Assembly: GCF_900659615.1 (NCBI RefSeq)
Contig: NZ_CAACUY010000053.1
Coordinates: 1 to 48,155, forward strand
Reading direction: 5' to 3'
Origin: Actinomadura fibrosa
Lineage (GTDB): Bacteria > Actinomycetota > Actinomycetes > Streptosporangiales > Streptosporangiaceae
Length of the DNA: 48,155 bases
Every line of letters begins with the position of its first letter. The first letter of the stretch is position 1. Of this stretch, positions 1 to 7,660 are shown in pieces. Position numbers and translations under genes: made by a program. The notes beneath the pieces were generated by a model. It did not search any database. It was not told the DNA's origin and saw only the letters and a list, made by a program, of their open reading frames with translations.

Positions 1-183
1 ATCATCGGCTACTCGCGGATGGCGCGGGTCGCGGCCGAGGTCCGCGAACGCCTGGCCGACGACCTGGACGCCCCGGCGGCGCTGGCCGCGATCGACGCGT
101 GGGCCGCCGCCGAGGGGACGGACGAGACCGCCCCGGCCCAGGTCCGCGCGATCGCCGACGCCCTCCTCGGCGTCGCCCTGTGA
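1..183 (+). CDS. mshC: MshC C-terminus (cysteine:glucosaminyl-inositol ligase), 5' end outside window
   Basis: Only the last 60 codons are present, reading in frame 1 to a TGA at 181-183. The visible text contains ERLADDLDAPAALAAIDAW and ends DALLGVAL. This is the helical C-terminal tail typical of MshC, the class I cysteinyl-tRNA-synthetase paralogue that joins cysteine to GlcN-inositol in mycothiol synthesis. A cysteinyl-tRNA synthetase shares the DLDAP-type helix and is the main alternative. The downstream PAC2 gene favours MshC, because the two are neighbours in other actinobacteria. The catalytic HIGH and KMSKS regions are outside the window, so activity cannot be judged. Confidence 0.75.
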   Translation: MIGYSRMARVAAEVRERLADDLDAPAALAAIDAWAAAEGTDETAPAQVRAIADALLGVAL

Positions 184-246
184 GCCGCCGCGAAACACGC
201 CAACGCCCCTGACCGATCCACCCGCCTGACCGAACCCACCCGCCGA

Positions 247-360
247 GCCCACCCCGCCGGGACGGAAGCGAGCCGACCGCCGGAACAGGCGCGGAGCTGG
301 CTTGCCGGAACGGGCGCGGGGCGGCCTTGCCGGGACGAGCGGGGGGCGGGCTCGCCGAGG
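247..360. repeat. Short degenerate tandem repeat between mshC and the convergent methyltransferase gene
   Basis: About three imperfect copies of a roughly 25-bp unit, of the form ccggaacgggcgcgggg followed by cttg, lie between the two convergent genes. No open frame with coding character crosses them. I see no clear terminator hairpin here. Confidence 0.4.
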
Positions 361-365
361 CGGTG

Positions 366-899
366 TCAGAGCAGTCCGGCGAGGCGGTAGAGGACGAGCG
401 ACCCGGCGACGGCGACGTTGAGGCTGCTGCCGTGGCCGACCATGGGGATCTCGACGGCGCCGTCGAGCAGGTCGAGCGCCTCGGCAGGGATGCCGTGCTG
501 CTCGTGGCCGAGGACCGCGACCGTGCGGACGCGGGCGGCGGGCAGGTCGGCGAGCCGCACGGCCTCGTCCGCGAGCTCCACGCCGACGACGCGGGACCCG
601 GCGTTCCGCTGGGCCTCCAGCCAGGCCAGGGGGTCGTTGACCCAGTGGACGCACGCGGGGCGGCGCAGGGTGTTGCCGCGGTCGAGGGCCTCGGGGACCC
701 ACGGGAAGCGGGGCACGGCGAGGCAGGCGCCGACGGCGTCGCAGGTGCGCAGGAGGGTGCCGAGGTTGGCGCCGTGCAGCGGCCACAGCGGCGCGGCGAC
801 GAGGTGGTCCCAGCAGGAGTGCGCGCGGGAGCGGCGGCGGTCGCGGATCTCGCGCGGGCGCCTCACCCGGATGGCGGGCGGCGCGGTGCGGCGGCTCAC
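366..899 (-). CDS. TrmH/SpoU family RNA methyltransferase (SPOUT)
   Basis: 177 residues, about the size of a bare SPOUT domain. The family's three motifs are in order: NLGTLLRTCDAVGA (motif 1, the Asn and Arg used in catalysis), GHEQHGIP (motif 2) and IPMVGHGSSLNVAVAGSL (motif 3). Motifs 2 and 3 form the trefoil-knot AdoMet site. Family members 2'-O-methylate tRNA or rRNA riboses; which RNA is targeted here cannot be told. GTG at 899 is used as start. An in-frame GTG at 866 is equally possible, because the first eleven residues are basic and low in complexity. The gene is convergent with mshC. Confidence 0.8.
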   Translation of the reverse strand: MSRRTAPPAIRVRRPREIRDRRRSRAHSCWDHLVAAPLWPLHGANLGTLLRTCDAVGACLAVPRFPWVPEALDRGNTLRRPACVHWVNDPLAWLEAQRNAGSRVVGVELADEAVRLADLPAARVRTVAVLGHEQHGIPAEALDLLDGAVEIPMVGHGSSLNVAVAGSLVLYRLAGLL

Positions 900-1080
900 C
901 GCCGGCGGGCGGTGCCGCCCTCCCAGCGTCGGGACCCGAGGGTGTTCCGTGGGTTCATGTCGCGCGCACTTCGCGGCGTGCGCGGGCCATCGCCGAGGAC
1001 ACTTCGCGATCAGTGTAGCCCGATCACGTCGGCGCGGCAGCGGCGGCGGCCCGGCCGGGCGGGCCGCCGGGGCGGATCGA

Positions 1081-1112
1081 CCGGAAGCGGATCAGCCGGA
1101 AGCGGATCAGCC
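1081..1112. repeat. 15-bp tandem duplication at the end of the PAC2 gene
   Basis: CCGGAAGCGGATCAG occurs twice head to tail just beyond the PAC2 stop codon, with a further partial copy before it. This is simple local duplication with no evident function. Confidence 0.5.
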
Positions 1113-1949
1113 GGGGTCGCGGCGGCGCAGGTACCGCTCGAACTCGCGGGCGATCGCGTCGCCGCTCGCCTCGGGGAGCTCGGTGGCGTCCTTCTGCTCC
1201 TCCAGCGTCCGCACGTACTCGGCGACCTCGGAGTCCTCCTCGGCGAGCTCGTTGACGCCGTTCTCCCAGGCCCGCGCCTCCTCGGGCAGCTCGCCGAGGG
1301 GGACGGTGACGTCCAGGAGGTCCTCGACGCGGCGCAGCAGCGCGAGCGTCGCCTTGGGGGACGGGGGCTGCGCGACGTAGTGGGGGACGGCCGCCCACAG
1401 CGACACGGTGTCGAGGTCGGCCTTGGCGCAGGCGTCCTGCAGCACGCCGAGGATGCCGGTCGGGCCCTCGTAGCGGGCCGGTTCGAGGTGGAGGGTGTTG
1501 ACCAGGCCCGCCTCGGACGCGGCGCCGGTGACGGGCACCGGGCGGGTGTGGGGGGCGTCGGCGAGGAGCGCGCCCAGCAGCACGACGCTGCGGACGTCCA
1601 GCTCCAGCATGAGGCCGACGAGCTCGCGGCAGAACGACCGCCAGCGCATGTTCGGCTCGATGCCGTGGACCAGCACGACGTCGCGGCCGTTGGGGAGCCG
1701 CGCCCAGGAGATGCGGGTCGTTGGCCAGGTGATGCCGCGGGTCTCCCCGTCGACCATCTCGACGATCGGCCGCGTCACCTGGAAGTCGTAGTACTCGTCG
1801 GGATCGAGTTCGGCGATGGGCACGGCCTCCCAGGTCGACTCCAGGTGCTGGATCACCCCGCTCGCGGCCTCACCGGCGTCGTTCCACCCCTCAAAGGCCG
1901 CCACGATCACCGGATCGACGAGTTCCGGCACGCTTTCGAGCTCGACCAC
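1107..1949 (-). CDS. PAC2-family (proteasome assembly chaperone 2-like) protein
   Basis: 280 residues with family landmarks: the N-terminal VIVAAFEGWNDAGEAAS segment, a central VLVHGIEPNMRWRSF, and LLGALLADAPHTRP. The last matches the Gly-Ala-Leu-Leu-Ala-Asp-x-Pro-His-Thr-Arg-Pro block of actinobacterial PAC2 proteins. The acidic C-terminal 60 residues are predicted helical. ATG at 1949 follows a good ribosome site, AGGAGG. The biochemical role in bacteria is unknown. The archaeal and eukaryotic relatives assist 20S assembly, so its presence some 23 kb from the proteasome genes is suggestive, though the linkage may only reflect ancient synteny with mshC. Confidence 0.85.
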   Translation of the reverse strand: MVELESVPELVDPVIVAAFEGWNDAGEAASGVIQHLESTWEAVPIAELDPDEYYDFQVTRPIVEMVDGETRGITWPTTRISWARLPNGRDVVLVHGIEPNMRWRSFCRELVGLMLELDVRSVVLLGALLADAPHTRPVPVTGAASEAGLVNTLHLEPARYEGPTGILGVLQDACAKADLDTVSLWAAVPHYVAQPPSPKATLALLRRVEDLLDVTVPLGELPEEARAWENGVNELAEEDSEVAEYVRTLEEQKDATELPEASGDAIAREFERYLRRRDPG

Positions 1950-2065
1950 GCGCTGCCTCCTTCCGACGTCGGGTACAGCGTCACCGCGGGGGCCGTCATT
2001 CCCGGGGGTCGGGGTTCCCCGTCATGATCGGTGGCTGTCAGCCTACGTCCTGACAGTGACCTACC

Positions 2066-2117
2066 CCACCGTTCCGCCGCCAGACCCCGGCCCTGTACGC
2101 CCGCGGCGGAACGGTGG
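2066..2117 (-). terminator. Intrinsic terminator of the universal stress protein gene
   Basis: Perfect 15-bp inverted repeat, arms 2066-2080 (CCACCGTTCCGCCGC) and 2103-2117, with a 22-nt loop. It starts 12 nt after the stop codon of the stress protein gene and separates it from the PAC2 gene on the same strand. There is no U tract, as is usual in high-GC actinobacteria. Confidence 0.75.
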
Positions 2118-2128
2118 TCACGATCGGG

Positions 2129-2587
2129 TCACTTGCCGTCGGTGGTGTGGACGATGAGGACGTCGCAGGGCGAGCGGTGCGACAGGTTCGCCGGGACGGA
2201 CCCGAGGATGCGGCCGGCGAGGCTGTTGAGGCCCCGGTTGCCGATCACGACGAGCTCCGCGCCGCGGTCCTTGGCGATCCTGCTGATGACGTCGACGGCG
2301 TCGCCCTCGACGGCGACCTGGTCGATGTCCTTGGCGCCCGCCGCGACCGCCCGCTCCCGTGCCGCCCGCAGCGCGTCGTCGGCGGGCGTGGACCCCTGCA
2401 CCTTGTACGCCAGGTCGCCGAGCCGGTCGGCGGCGCTGGCGCGCTCGCGCTCGGGCATGGGGCTGTAGGCGGAGGCGAGCAGGAGGGTCGCGCCGGTCGC
2501 GGCGGCCAGCTGCGCCGCCCGGTCGACCGCGCGGAACGAGGAGTCCGAGCCGTCGGTGCCGACGAGGATGATGCGGTACGCGCTCAT
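2129..2587 (-). CDS. Universal stress protein, UspA family, ATP-binding type
   Basis: 152 residues, a single Usp domain. The N-terminus reads MSAYRIILVGTDGSDSS (first strand and nucleotide-binding Asp). The C-terminal half carries G-x2-G-x9-G-S as GNRGLNSLAGRILGS, the signature of ATP-binding Usp proteins. Such proteins are cytosolic stress or dormancy proteins, often under hypoxia or nutrient control; the exact role here is unknown. The frame is open further upstream, but ATG at 2587 is preceded by AAGGAG at proper spacing and matches the family N-terminus. The gene is divergent from the HAD phosphatase and has its own terminator. Confidence 0.9.
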   Translation of the reverse strand: MSAYRIILVGTDGSDSSFRAVDRAAQLAAATGATLLLASAYSPMPERERASAADRLGDLAYKVQGSTPADDALRAARERAVAAGAKDIDQVAVEGDAVDVISRIAKDRGAELVVIGNRGLNSLAGRILGSVPANLSHRSPCDVLIVHTTDGK

Positions 2588-2752
2588 GCCGCTCCTTACC
2601 GGTTGGTAGTTTCGTGGCACGTTATCGGTCCGGTGTCCCATCCGTCACCGTGTCTTTGCACAGCCTGTCCAGTTGCGCGCGCGTGACCTCGGGCCCTCCC
2701 GTCCCAGGTGTTCCACGATGTGGACGCCGGAGTGGTCCCGGGGCGGCGCGGC

Positions 2753-2758
2753 TAGGGT
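2753..2758 (+). promoter_or_regulatory. Probable -10 element of the HAD phosphatase gene
   Basis: TAGGGT, the form of -10 hexamer that recurs ahead of several genes in this window. Transcription would start near 2765. Confidence 0.45.
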
Positions 2759-2765
2759 GGGGCCA

Positions 2766-2782
2766 CCGGGAGGCACTCCCGG
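2766..2782 (+). promoter_or_regulatory. Hairpin at the 5' end of the HAD phosphatase leader
   Basis: CCGGGAG (2766-2772) and CTCCCGG (2776-2782) form a perfect 7-bp stem with a 3-nt loop, immediately after the inferred transcription start. It could stabilise the mRNA or be an operator half-site pair. Function is inferred only. Confidence 0.4.
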
Positions 2783-2806
2783 GAACCGCGAGACGTGAGG
2801 AGCACT

Positions 2807-3463
2807 GTGACCCGCAGGGGGCCGCAGGCGGTCCTGTTCGACATGGACGGCCTGCTGATCGATTCCGAGCGCGTGTGGCTCGAAGTCGAGTCGGAGGTCA
2901 TGGCATGGCTCGGCGGCACCTGGGGCCCCGAGCACCAGGAGCGGCTCGTCGGGGGGTCCCTCGACATCGCCGTGGCCTACATGCTGGAGCTGACGGGGTC
3001 GCCGGCCGCACCGGAGGAGGTGGGCCGGCGCATGCTGGACGGCATGCACGAGCGGCTCAGCGCCTTCGTCCCGCTGATGCCGGGCGCCAAGGAACTGCTC
3101 GCCGAGCTGCGCGGCGCCGGGGTCCCGGCCGCGCTGGTGTCCTCCAGCCACCGGCGCCTCATCGAACCGGTCCTGGACGCGGTCGGCCGCGAGCACTTCG
3201 TGCTGAGCGTCGCCGGCGACGAGGTCGGGCGGACCAAGCCCGACCCCGAGCCGTACCTGACGGCCGCCGCCCGGCTCGGCGCCGACCCCGGCCGCTGCGT
3301 GGTGCTGGAGGACTCCCCGAACGGCGTCGCCGCCGCCGAGGCGGCCGGGTGCGTGACCGTGGCCGTGCCCAACGTCCTGCCGATCCCGCCCGCGCCGGGC
3401 CGGACCGTGGTCGCCTCGCTGCGCGAGCTGAACCTGGAGCGGCTGTCGGCCCTGGTGGATTGA
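2807..3463 (+). CDS. HAD-superfamily phosphatase/phosphoglucomutase-like protein
   Basis: 218 residues. HAD motif I is FDMDGLLIDSE near residue 12, motif II is the Ser in ALVSSSHR, the catalytic Lys lies in GRTKPDPEPYL, and motif IV is VVLEDSPNGVAAAEAAG. The helical cap between motifs I and II makes it a subclass I enzyme, like beta-phosphoglucomutase or small sugar-phosphate and nucleotide phosphatases. The substrate cannot be told. GTG at 2807 is chosen because GAGGAG lies 4 nt upstream; an in-frame GTG at 2795 would overlap that site. The cytosolic enzyme is divergent from the stress protein gene. Confidence 0.85.
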   Translation: MTRRGPQAVLFDMDGLLIDSERVWLEVESEVMAWLGGTWGPEHQERLVGGSLDIAVAYMLELTGSPAAPEEVGRRMLDGMHERLSAFVPLMPGAKELLAELRGAGVPAALVSSSHRRLIEPVLDAVGREHFVLSVAGDEVGRTKPDPEPYLTAAARLGADPGRCVVLEDSPNGVAAAEAAGCVTVAVPNVLPIPPAPGRTVVASLRELNLERLSALVD

Positions 3464-3643
3464 GCTCCGGTCCGTCCGGCGCGGTAGCCGTGCCCTGATA
3501 CCCGCGGGGTGGTCCCTAGGGGATCGTTCACGCCGGAGGAGGAGGCCGCGCCGCCCGCAAACCGTCCCCTCGGAGGAGCGGCATCCGCCGCGGGACGTGT
3601 GACGATGGAGGGGGAGCATCACCGCACGGATTGAGGGGCCGGC

Positions 3644-4066
3644 ATGAGCGACGCAGCCATTTTCGCGATCAGCCTCGGGGTGACCCTGGCCGGGCTGGTC
3701 ATCAGCTGGGGGGTCTACCGGCGGCGCGGCGCGGCGTCCGGGACGCGGGCCGTGGCGTGGTCGCTGGTGCCGCTCGCGGCGGCGTTGACGGGCGTGACGG
3801 AGTTCTTCGTCGACCTGGCCTTCGATCCGGAGAAGTGGGCGGGCGTCGCCCTGGCGGGCCTCGCGGTGGTCCTGTACCTGGCCTCGGGCGCAGCGCTGAG
3901 CCGCCGCGGCGGTGGCGGGGGCAAGTCCGCGGAGAAGGGCGGCGGCGAGCCGAAGGCAGCCCGGCGTGCCGCGAAGCCGAAGGGCGCCGTCGGCGGGGCG
4001 TCGCCGTCCGGCGACCCGGACCTGGCCGAGATCGAGCAGATCCTCCGCAACCGCGGCATCTCCTGA
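3644..4066 (+). CDS. Small membrane protein of unknown function
   Basis: 140 residues. Hydrophobic segments lie near residues 5-23, 38-58 and 65-85, joined by short loops. A Lys/Ala/Gly-rich cytosolic linker follows (about 88-120), then a short conserved-looking tail, DPDLAEIEQILRNRGIS, resembling the acidic C-terminal peptides of several small actinobacterial membrane proteins. ATG at 3644 has a GAGGGG ribosome site. I do not recognise a family with a known role. It stands alone between the phosphatase and a 700-bp gap. Confidence 0.7.
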   Translation: MSDAAIFAISLGVTLAGLVISWGVYRRRGAASGTRAVAWSLVPLAAALTGVTEFFVDLAFDPEKWAGVALAGLAVVLYLASGAALSRRGGGGGKSAEKGGGEPKAARRAAKPKGAVGGASPSGDPDLAEIEQILRNRGIS

Positions 4067-4772
4067 CCACAGCCGCGCCCGGAGCGCCCGGGGTCGCCGG
4101 GCCCCGGGACACGCGCCCCTTAAGCACGCGCCCCTTAGACGGTGATGCATCCCGGGGGCGGCGGGAGCGAACGAGACCGCGCCTCCGGGGCCGTTGACTC
4201 TCCGTGGTTCCTGACTCTCCGCAACCGGAGGGGCCCGGCGCTCGGACGGGCCCGCGCGGCGTCCCGTCCCTTCGTAGCGTGACGGGTGTGGCGGGCGGTG
4301 ACGGTTCGCGCGCCCGGGGCCCCGGTGGACGGAGCACCGCACCGGTTGACGCATGATGGTCCTGTGACGGCGGACCGGAGCGTCCCCGCGCACGGACGGG
4401 GGGCGTTCCGGCCCGCCGTTTCTGCGCGCTCGGCGGCTGACCTGCGGACGATCGATCTCGGAACGGACTCAGAACGGTAAAGCTTGCCGGTCTAGACCGG
4501 GTTTCGGTTGCCGTGCGGGCCGGTGCTGAACGTACTATTCGGGCGATTTGTCCGAAGTGGTGTGCGGACACGTGTGCCCCAGATGACGACGAGATCACAA
4601 GTCAGATACGGGTACTGGCGAAGGTCGCTTCACGGATGGACAGTCGTGCCCGAAGGACTACGTTTCCCTTCAGCAAACGCGGCGTAACGGGCACGGGGGC
4701 AGCGGACGATCTTCGCGGCCCGGCCGGCGTGCGCCGGCGGCAGTGTGGCCGAGGTGGTAGGAGGTACGGAGC
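4067..4772. other. Gene-free region upstream of the peptide transporter operon
   Basis: No convincing gene is present. It holds a 15-bp tandem duplication, ACGCGCCCCTTA at 4111-4122 and 4126-4137, and a perfect 14-bp palindrome at 4487-4500. A possible -10 hexamer, TACTAT, sits at 4533-4538. The transporter's promoter must lie here or further upstream. Short frames inside are arginine-rich and look non-coding. Confidence 0.6.
4487..4500. promoter_or_regulatory. Perfect palindrome, candidate operator of the peptide transporter
   Basis: CCGGTCTAGACCGG is a perfect 14-bp palindrome, about 33 bp upstream of a possible -10 hexamer (TACTAT, 4533-4538). The position suits a transcription-factor site controlling the downstream importer. 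No regulator gene is adjacent, so this is inference. Confidence 0.35.
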
Positions 4773-5777
4773 GTGACCGCACCGATCGAGGTGTCCGGTT
4801 CTGAGGCCGAGGCCCAGCCGGACGCCGTCCTCGCGGGCGTCGATCGCAAGGCGATCCAGGGCCGTTCCCTCGGCCAGATCGCCTGGATGCGGCTCAGGCG
4901 CGACAAGGTCGCTCTCAGCGGCGGCGCGTTCGTGCTGCTCCTGATCATCGTGTCGCTCCCCGGGGTCACCGGCCTCGTGACCGGATGGTTCGGGAGCCCG
5001 CCCAACGAGTTCCACCAGAACCTGGTGGACGCCACGCTCGGCGGCCCGCTCAAGAAGTGGGGCGGGATGAGCTCCGACCACATCTTCGGCGTCGAGCCCA
5101 TCAACGGCCGCGACCTGTTCAGCCGCGTGCTGTACGGGGCGCGGGTCTCGCTCCTGATCGGCGTGCTCGCCACGCTCGTCTCCGTCGTCATCGGCACGGT
5201 GATGGGCATCGTCGCCGGCTACTTCGGCGGCTGGGTCGACACGCTGATCGCCCGCACGATGGACGTCTTCCTCGCCTTCCCGCTGGTGCTGTTCGCGATC
5301 TCGCTGGTCGGCGTGATCCCGAACAGCCTCCTCGGGCTGGAGGGCAACAACCTGCGGATGGGGATCCTGGTCTTCATCATCGGGTTCTTCAACTGGCCCT
5401 ACATCGGCCGGATCATCCGCGGGCAGACCATGTCGCTGCGCGAGCGCGAGTTCGTCGACGCCGCGCGCAGCATGGGCGCGCGGAACTCCTACATCCTGTT
5501 CAAGGAGATCCTGCCCAACCTGGTCGCGCCGATCCTGGTGTACTCCACCCTGCTGATCCCGACCAACATCCTCTTCGAGGCCGCGCTGTCGTTCCTCGGT
5601 GTCGGCATCAACCCGCCCGACCCCTCGTGGGGCGGGATGCTGTCGCAGGCCACCGAGCTCTACTCGGTCGCCCCTCACTTCGTGATCGTCCCCGGGCTCG
5701 CCATCTTCGTCACCGTCCTGGCCTTCAACCTGTTCGGCGACGGGCTGCGCGACGCCCTGGACCCACGGGCCCGATGA
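4773..5777 (+). CDS. Peptide/nickel-type ABC transporter permease (DppC/OppC family)
   Basis: 334 residues. A cytosolic N-terminus of about 40 residues (DKVALSGGAFVLLL entry) leads to the first membrane helix, then an extracytoplasmic loop and five more helices. The coupling EAA-type loop is EFVDAARSMGARNSYILFKE near residues 228-247, where the ATPase docks. The end, FGDGLRDALDPRAR, is the usual DppC tail. It forms the translocation pore with the DppB-like protein encoded at 7661. GTG at 4773 follows GGAGG at a long spacing. It is unusual that the DppC-type gene comes first, before the binding protein. Confidence 0.93.
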   Translation: MTAPIEVSGSEAEAQPDAVLAGVDRKAIQGRSLGQIAWMRLRRDKVALSGGAFVLLLIIVSLPGVTGLVTGWFGSPPNEFHQNLVDATLGGPLKKWGGMSSDHIFGVEPINGRDLFSRVLYGARVSLLIGVLATLVSVVIGTVMGIVAGYFGGWVDTLIARTMDVFLAFPLVLFAISLVGVIPNSLLGLEGNNLRMGILVFIIGFFNWPYIGRIIRGQTMSLREREFVDAARSMGARNSYILFKEILPNLVAPILVYSTLLIPTNILFEAALSFLGVGINPPDPSWGGMLSQATELYSVAPHFVIVPGLAIFVTVLAFNLFGDGLRDALDPRAR

Positions 5778-5813
5778 CCCCGGCGAACGTCCGGTATTAG
5801 CGAAAGGGAACTG

Positions 5814-7571
5814 ATGAAATCTCCCAAGGTGGTGACCAGCGCGGCGGCGGGGATCGTCGTTCTGGGCCTGGGGCTGTCCGCCTGCGGCGGCGGTGACGAC
5901 GACGGCGGGAACGGCGGCGGCAGCGGCAAGTTCGACGCCGGGTCGACCGCGGTGGTCAATGCCTCCGACCACAAGGGCGGCGTCCTGAAGATGGCGCAGC
6001 CGGACGACTTCGAGTCGCTCGACCCGGCGAACATCTACTACGCCTACGGCCTCAACTTCGTCCGGATCTTCTCCCGGACGCTGATGACCTACGCGTCGAA
6101 GCCGGGCGCCGAGGGCTCGAAGATGGTTCCCGACCTCGCCGAGGCCCCGGGCACGCCGAGCGACGGCAGCAAGACCTGGACGTACAAGCTCAAGCGCGGC
6201 ATCAAGTACGAGGACGGCACCGAGGTCAAGGCCAAGGACATCAAGTACGCGGTCGCGCGCACCTTCGACCGCAGCGTCCTGCACAACGGCCCGTCGTACT
6301 TCCCGCAGCTGCTGGCCGCGGACGGCTACAAGGGCCCGTTCAAGGACAAGAACCTCGACAGCTTCAAGGCCGTCGAGACCCCGGACGACTACACCGTCGT
6401 GTTCAAGCTGAAGGCCCCCTTCAGCGAGTTCGACCAGGTCGTCGGGTTCTCCGGGCAGACCGCCCCGGTGCAGCAGGCCAAGGACACCGGCGTCCGCTAC
6501 GGCATGCACCCGATCTCGACCGGCCCGTACAAGCTCCAGGGCGACTACACGCCGAAGAAGGGCGGCACCTGGGTCCGCAACACCAACTGGGACCCGGCCA
6601 CCGACCCGAACCGCAAGCAGCTGCCCGACAAGATCGAGGTGCAGGCGGGCCTGAAGGCCGAGGAGATCGACAGCCGGCTGCAGAACGGCTCGGTCCAGAT
6701 CGACCTGCCCGGCTCCGGCGTCCAGGCCGCGGCCCGGCAGCAGATCCTCACGAACCCGAAGCTGAAGGCGAACGCCGACAACCCGCTCGCCGGCTTCCAC
6801 TGGTACGTGCCGATCAACACCAAGAACATCCCGAACCTCGAGTGCCGCAAGGCGATCGTGTACGCCGCGGACCGCTCGGCGATGTACCGGGCGTACGGCG
6901 GCGAGGTCGGCGGGCAGGTCTCCACCTCGATCCAGCCGCCGGCGGTCGCGGGCCGGGAGCAGGGCACCGACTACTACACCAAGGCGGACCCGAACTACAC
7001 CGGCGACCCGGCGCAGGCCAAGGCCGCGCTCGCCAAGTGCGGCAAGCCCAACGGCTTCTCCACCACCATGATCTTCCGGAGTGACCGGCCGAAGGAGAAG
7101 GCGACCGCCGAGGCGCTCAAGCAGTCCCTCGACAAGGTCGGCATCAAGCTGGAGCTCAAGGGCTACCCGTCGGGCACCTACACCAACGAGCAGCTCGGCG
7201 CGCCGAAGTTCGTCGCCAAGGAGAAGGTCGGCCTCGGCACCTACGGCTGGGCGCCGGACTGGAACACCGGCTACGGCTACCTCCAGCCCATCTCCGACGG
7301 CAAGGCGATCGTCGACACCGGCAACGCCAACCCGGAGGAGCTGGACGACCCGACGATCAACAAGATGTGGAACGACGTCGTGTCGATCCAGGACCCGGCG
7401 GGCCGCGCGAAGGTCTACAACGAGATCGACGCGAAGATCCGCGAGCAGGCCGCCATCCTGCCGAACGTGTACGCCAAGTCCCTGCTGTACCGTCCGACGA
7501 ACCTGACGAACGTGTACTTCCACGCGGGCTACGGCATGTACGACTACGCCAACCTCGGCGTCACCGGCTGA
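5814..7571 (+). CDS. Extracellular solute-binding lipoprotein, family 5 (peptide ABC importer)
   Basis: 585 residues. A signal peptide with n-region MKSPK and hydrophobic core ends at lipobox LSAC, so Cys23 is lipidated and the protein is anchored outside the membrane. A Gly/Asp linker follows. The SBP_bac_5 fold starts at GGVLKMAQPDDFESLDPA, with the family markers TYKLKRGIKYEDGTEVKAKD and DIKYAVARTFD. It captures oligopeptides or a similar ligand for the DppB/C channel; ligand specificity cannot be predicted. The ATG follows AAAGGGAACTG. A hairpin downstream may keep this gene more highly expressed than the permease and ATPase genes. Confidence 0.93.
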   Translation: MKSPKVVTSAAAGIVVLGLGLSACGGGDDDGGNGGGSGKFDAGSTAVVNASDHKGGVLKMAQPDDFESLDPANIYYAYGLNFVRIFSRTLMTYASKPGAEGSKMVPDLAEAPGTPSDGSKTWTYKLKRGIKYEDGTEVKAKDIKYAVARTFDRSVLHNGPSYFPQLLAADGYKGPFKDKNLDSFKAVETPDDYTVVFKLKAPFSEFDQVVGFSGQTAPVQQAKDTGVRYGMHPISTGPYKLQGDYTPKKGGTWVRNTNWDPATDPNRKQLPDKIEVQAGLKAEEIDSRLQNGSVQIDLPGSGVQAAARQQILTNPKLKANADNPLAGFHWYVPINTKNIPNLECRKAIVYAADRSAMYRAYGGEVGGQVSTSIQPPAVAGREQGTDYYTKADPNYTGDPAQAKAALAKCGKPNGFSTTMIFRSDRPKEKATAEALKQSLDKVGIKLELKGYPSGTYTNEQLGAPKFVAKEKVGLGTYGWAPDWNTGYGYLQPISDGKAIVDTGNANPEELDDPTINKMWNDVVSIQDPAGRAKVYNEIDAKIREQAAILPNVYAKSLLYRPTNLTNVYFHAGYGMYDYANLGVTG

Positions 7572-7613
7572 GTGTCGCTCCGAGCTACCTGAGAGAAGGC
7601 AGGTGAAGGCATA

Positions 7614-7648
7614 GGACGGTCGCCGGGGGGATCCCCCGGCGGCCGTCC
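7614..7648 (+). promoter_or_regulatory. Intercistronic hairpin after the binding-protein gene
   Basis: GGACGG-T-CGCCGGGGG (7614-7629) pairs with 7633-7648 through one T:G wobble, giving a 16-bp stem with a 3-nt loop. It lies in the 89-bp gap between binding-protein and permease genes, just before the permease start. Such hairpins commonly protect upstream mRNA from 3' decay or attenuate read-through, letting the binding protein outnumber the membrane parts. Confidence 0.6.
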
Positions 7649-7660
7649 GGGCCGGAGACT

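Noticed and set aside
4513..4776. Possible 87-codon gene before the peptide transporter
   Set aside because: No ribosome site, no family resemblance, Arg-rich and overlapping the transporter start. It is better read as promoter and leader DNA.
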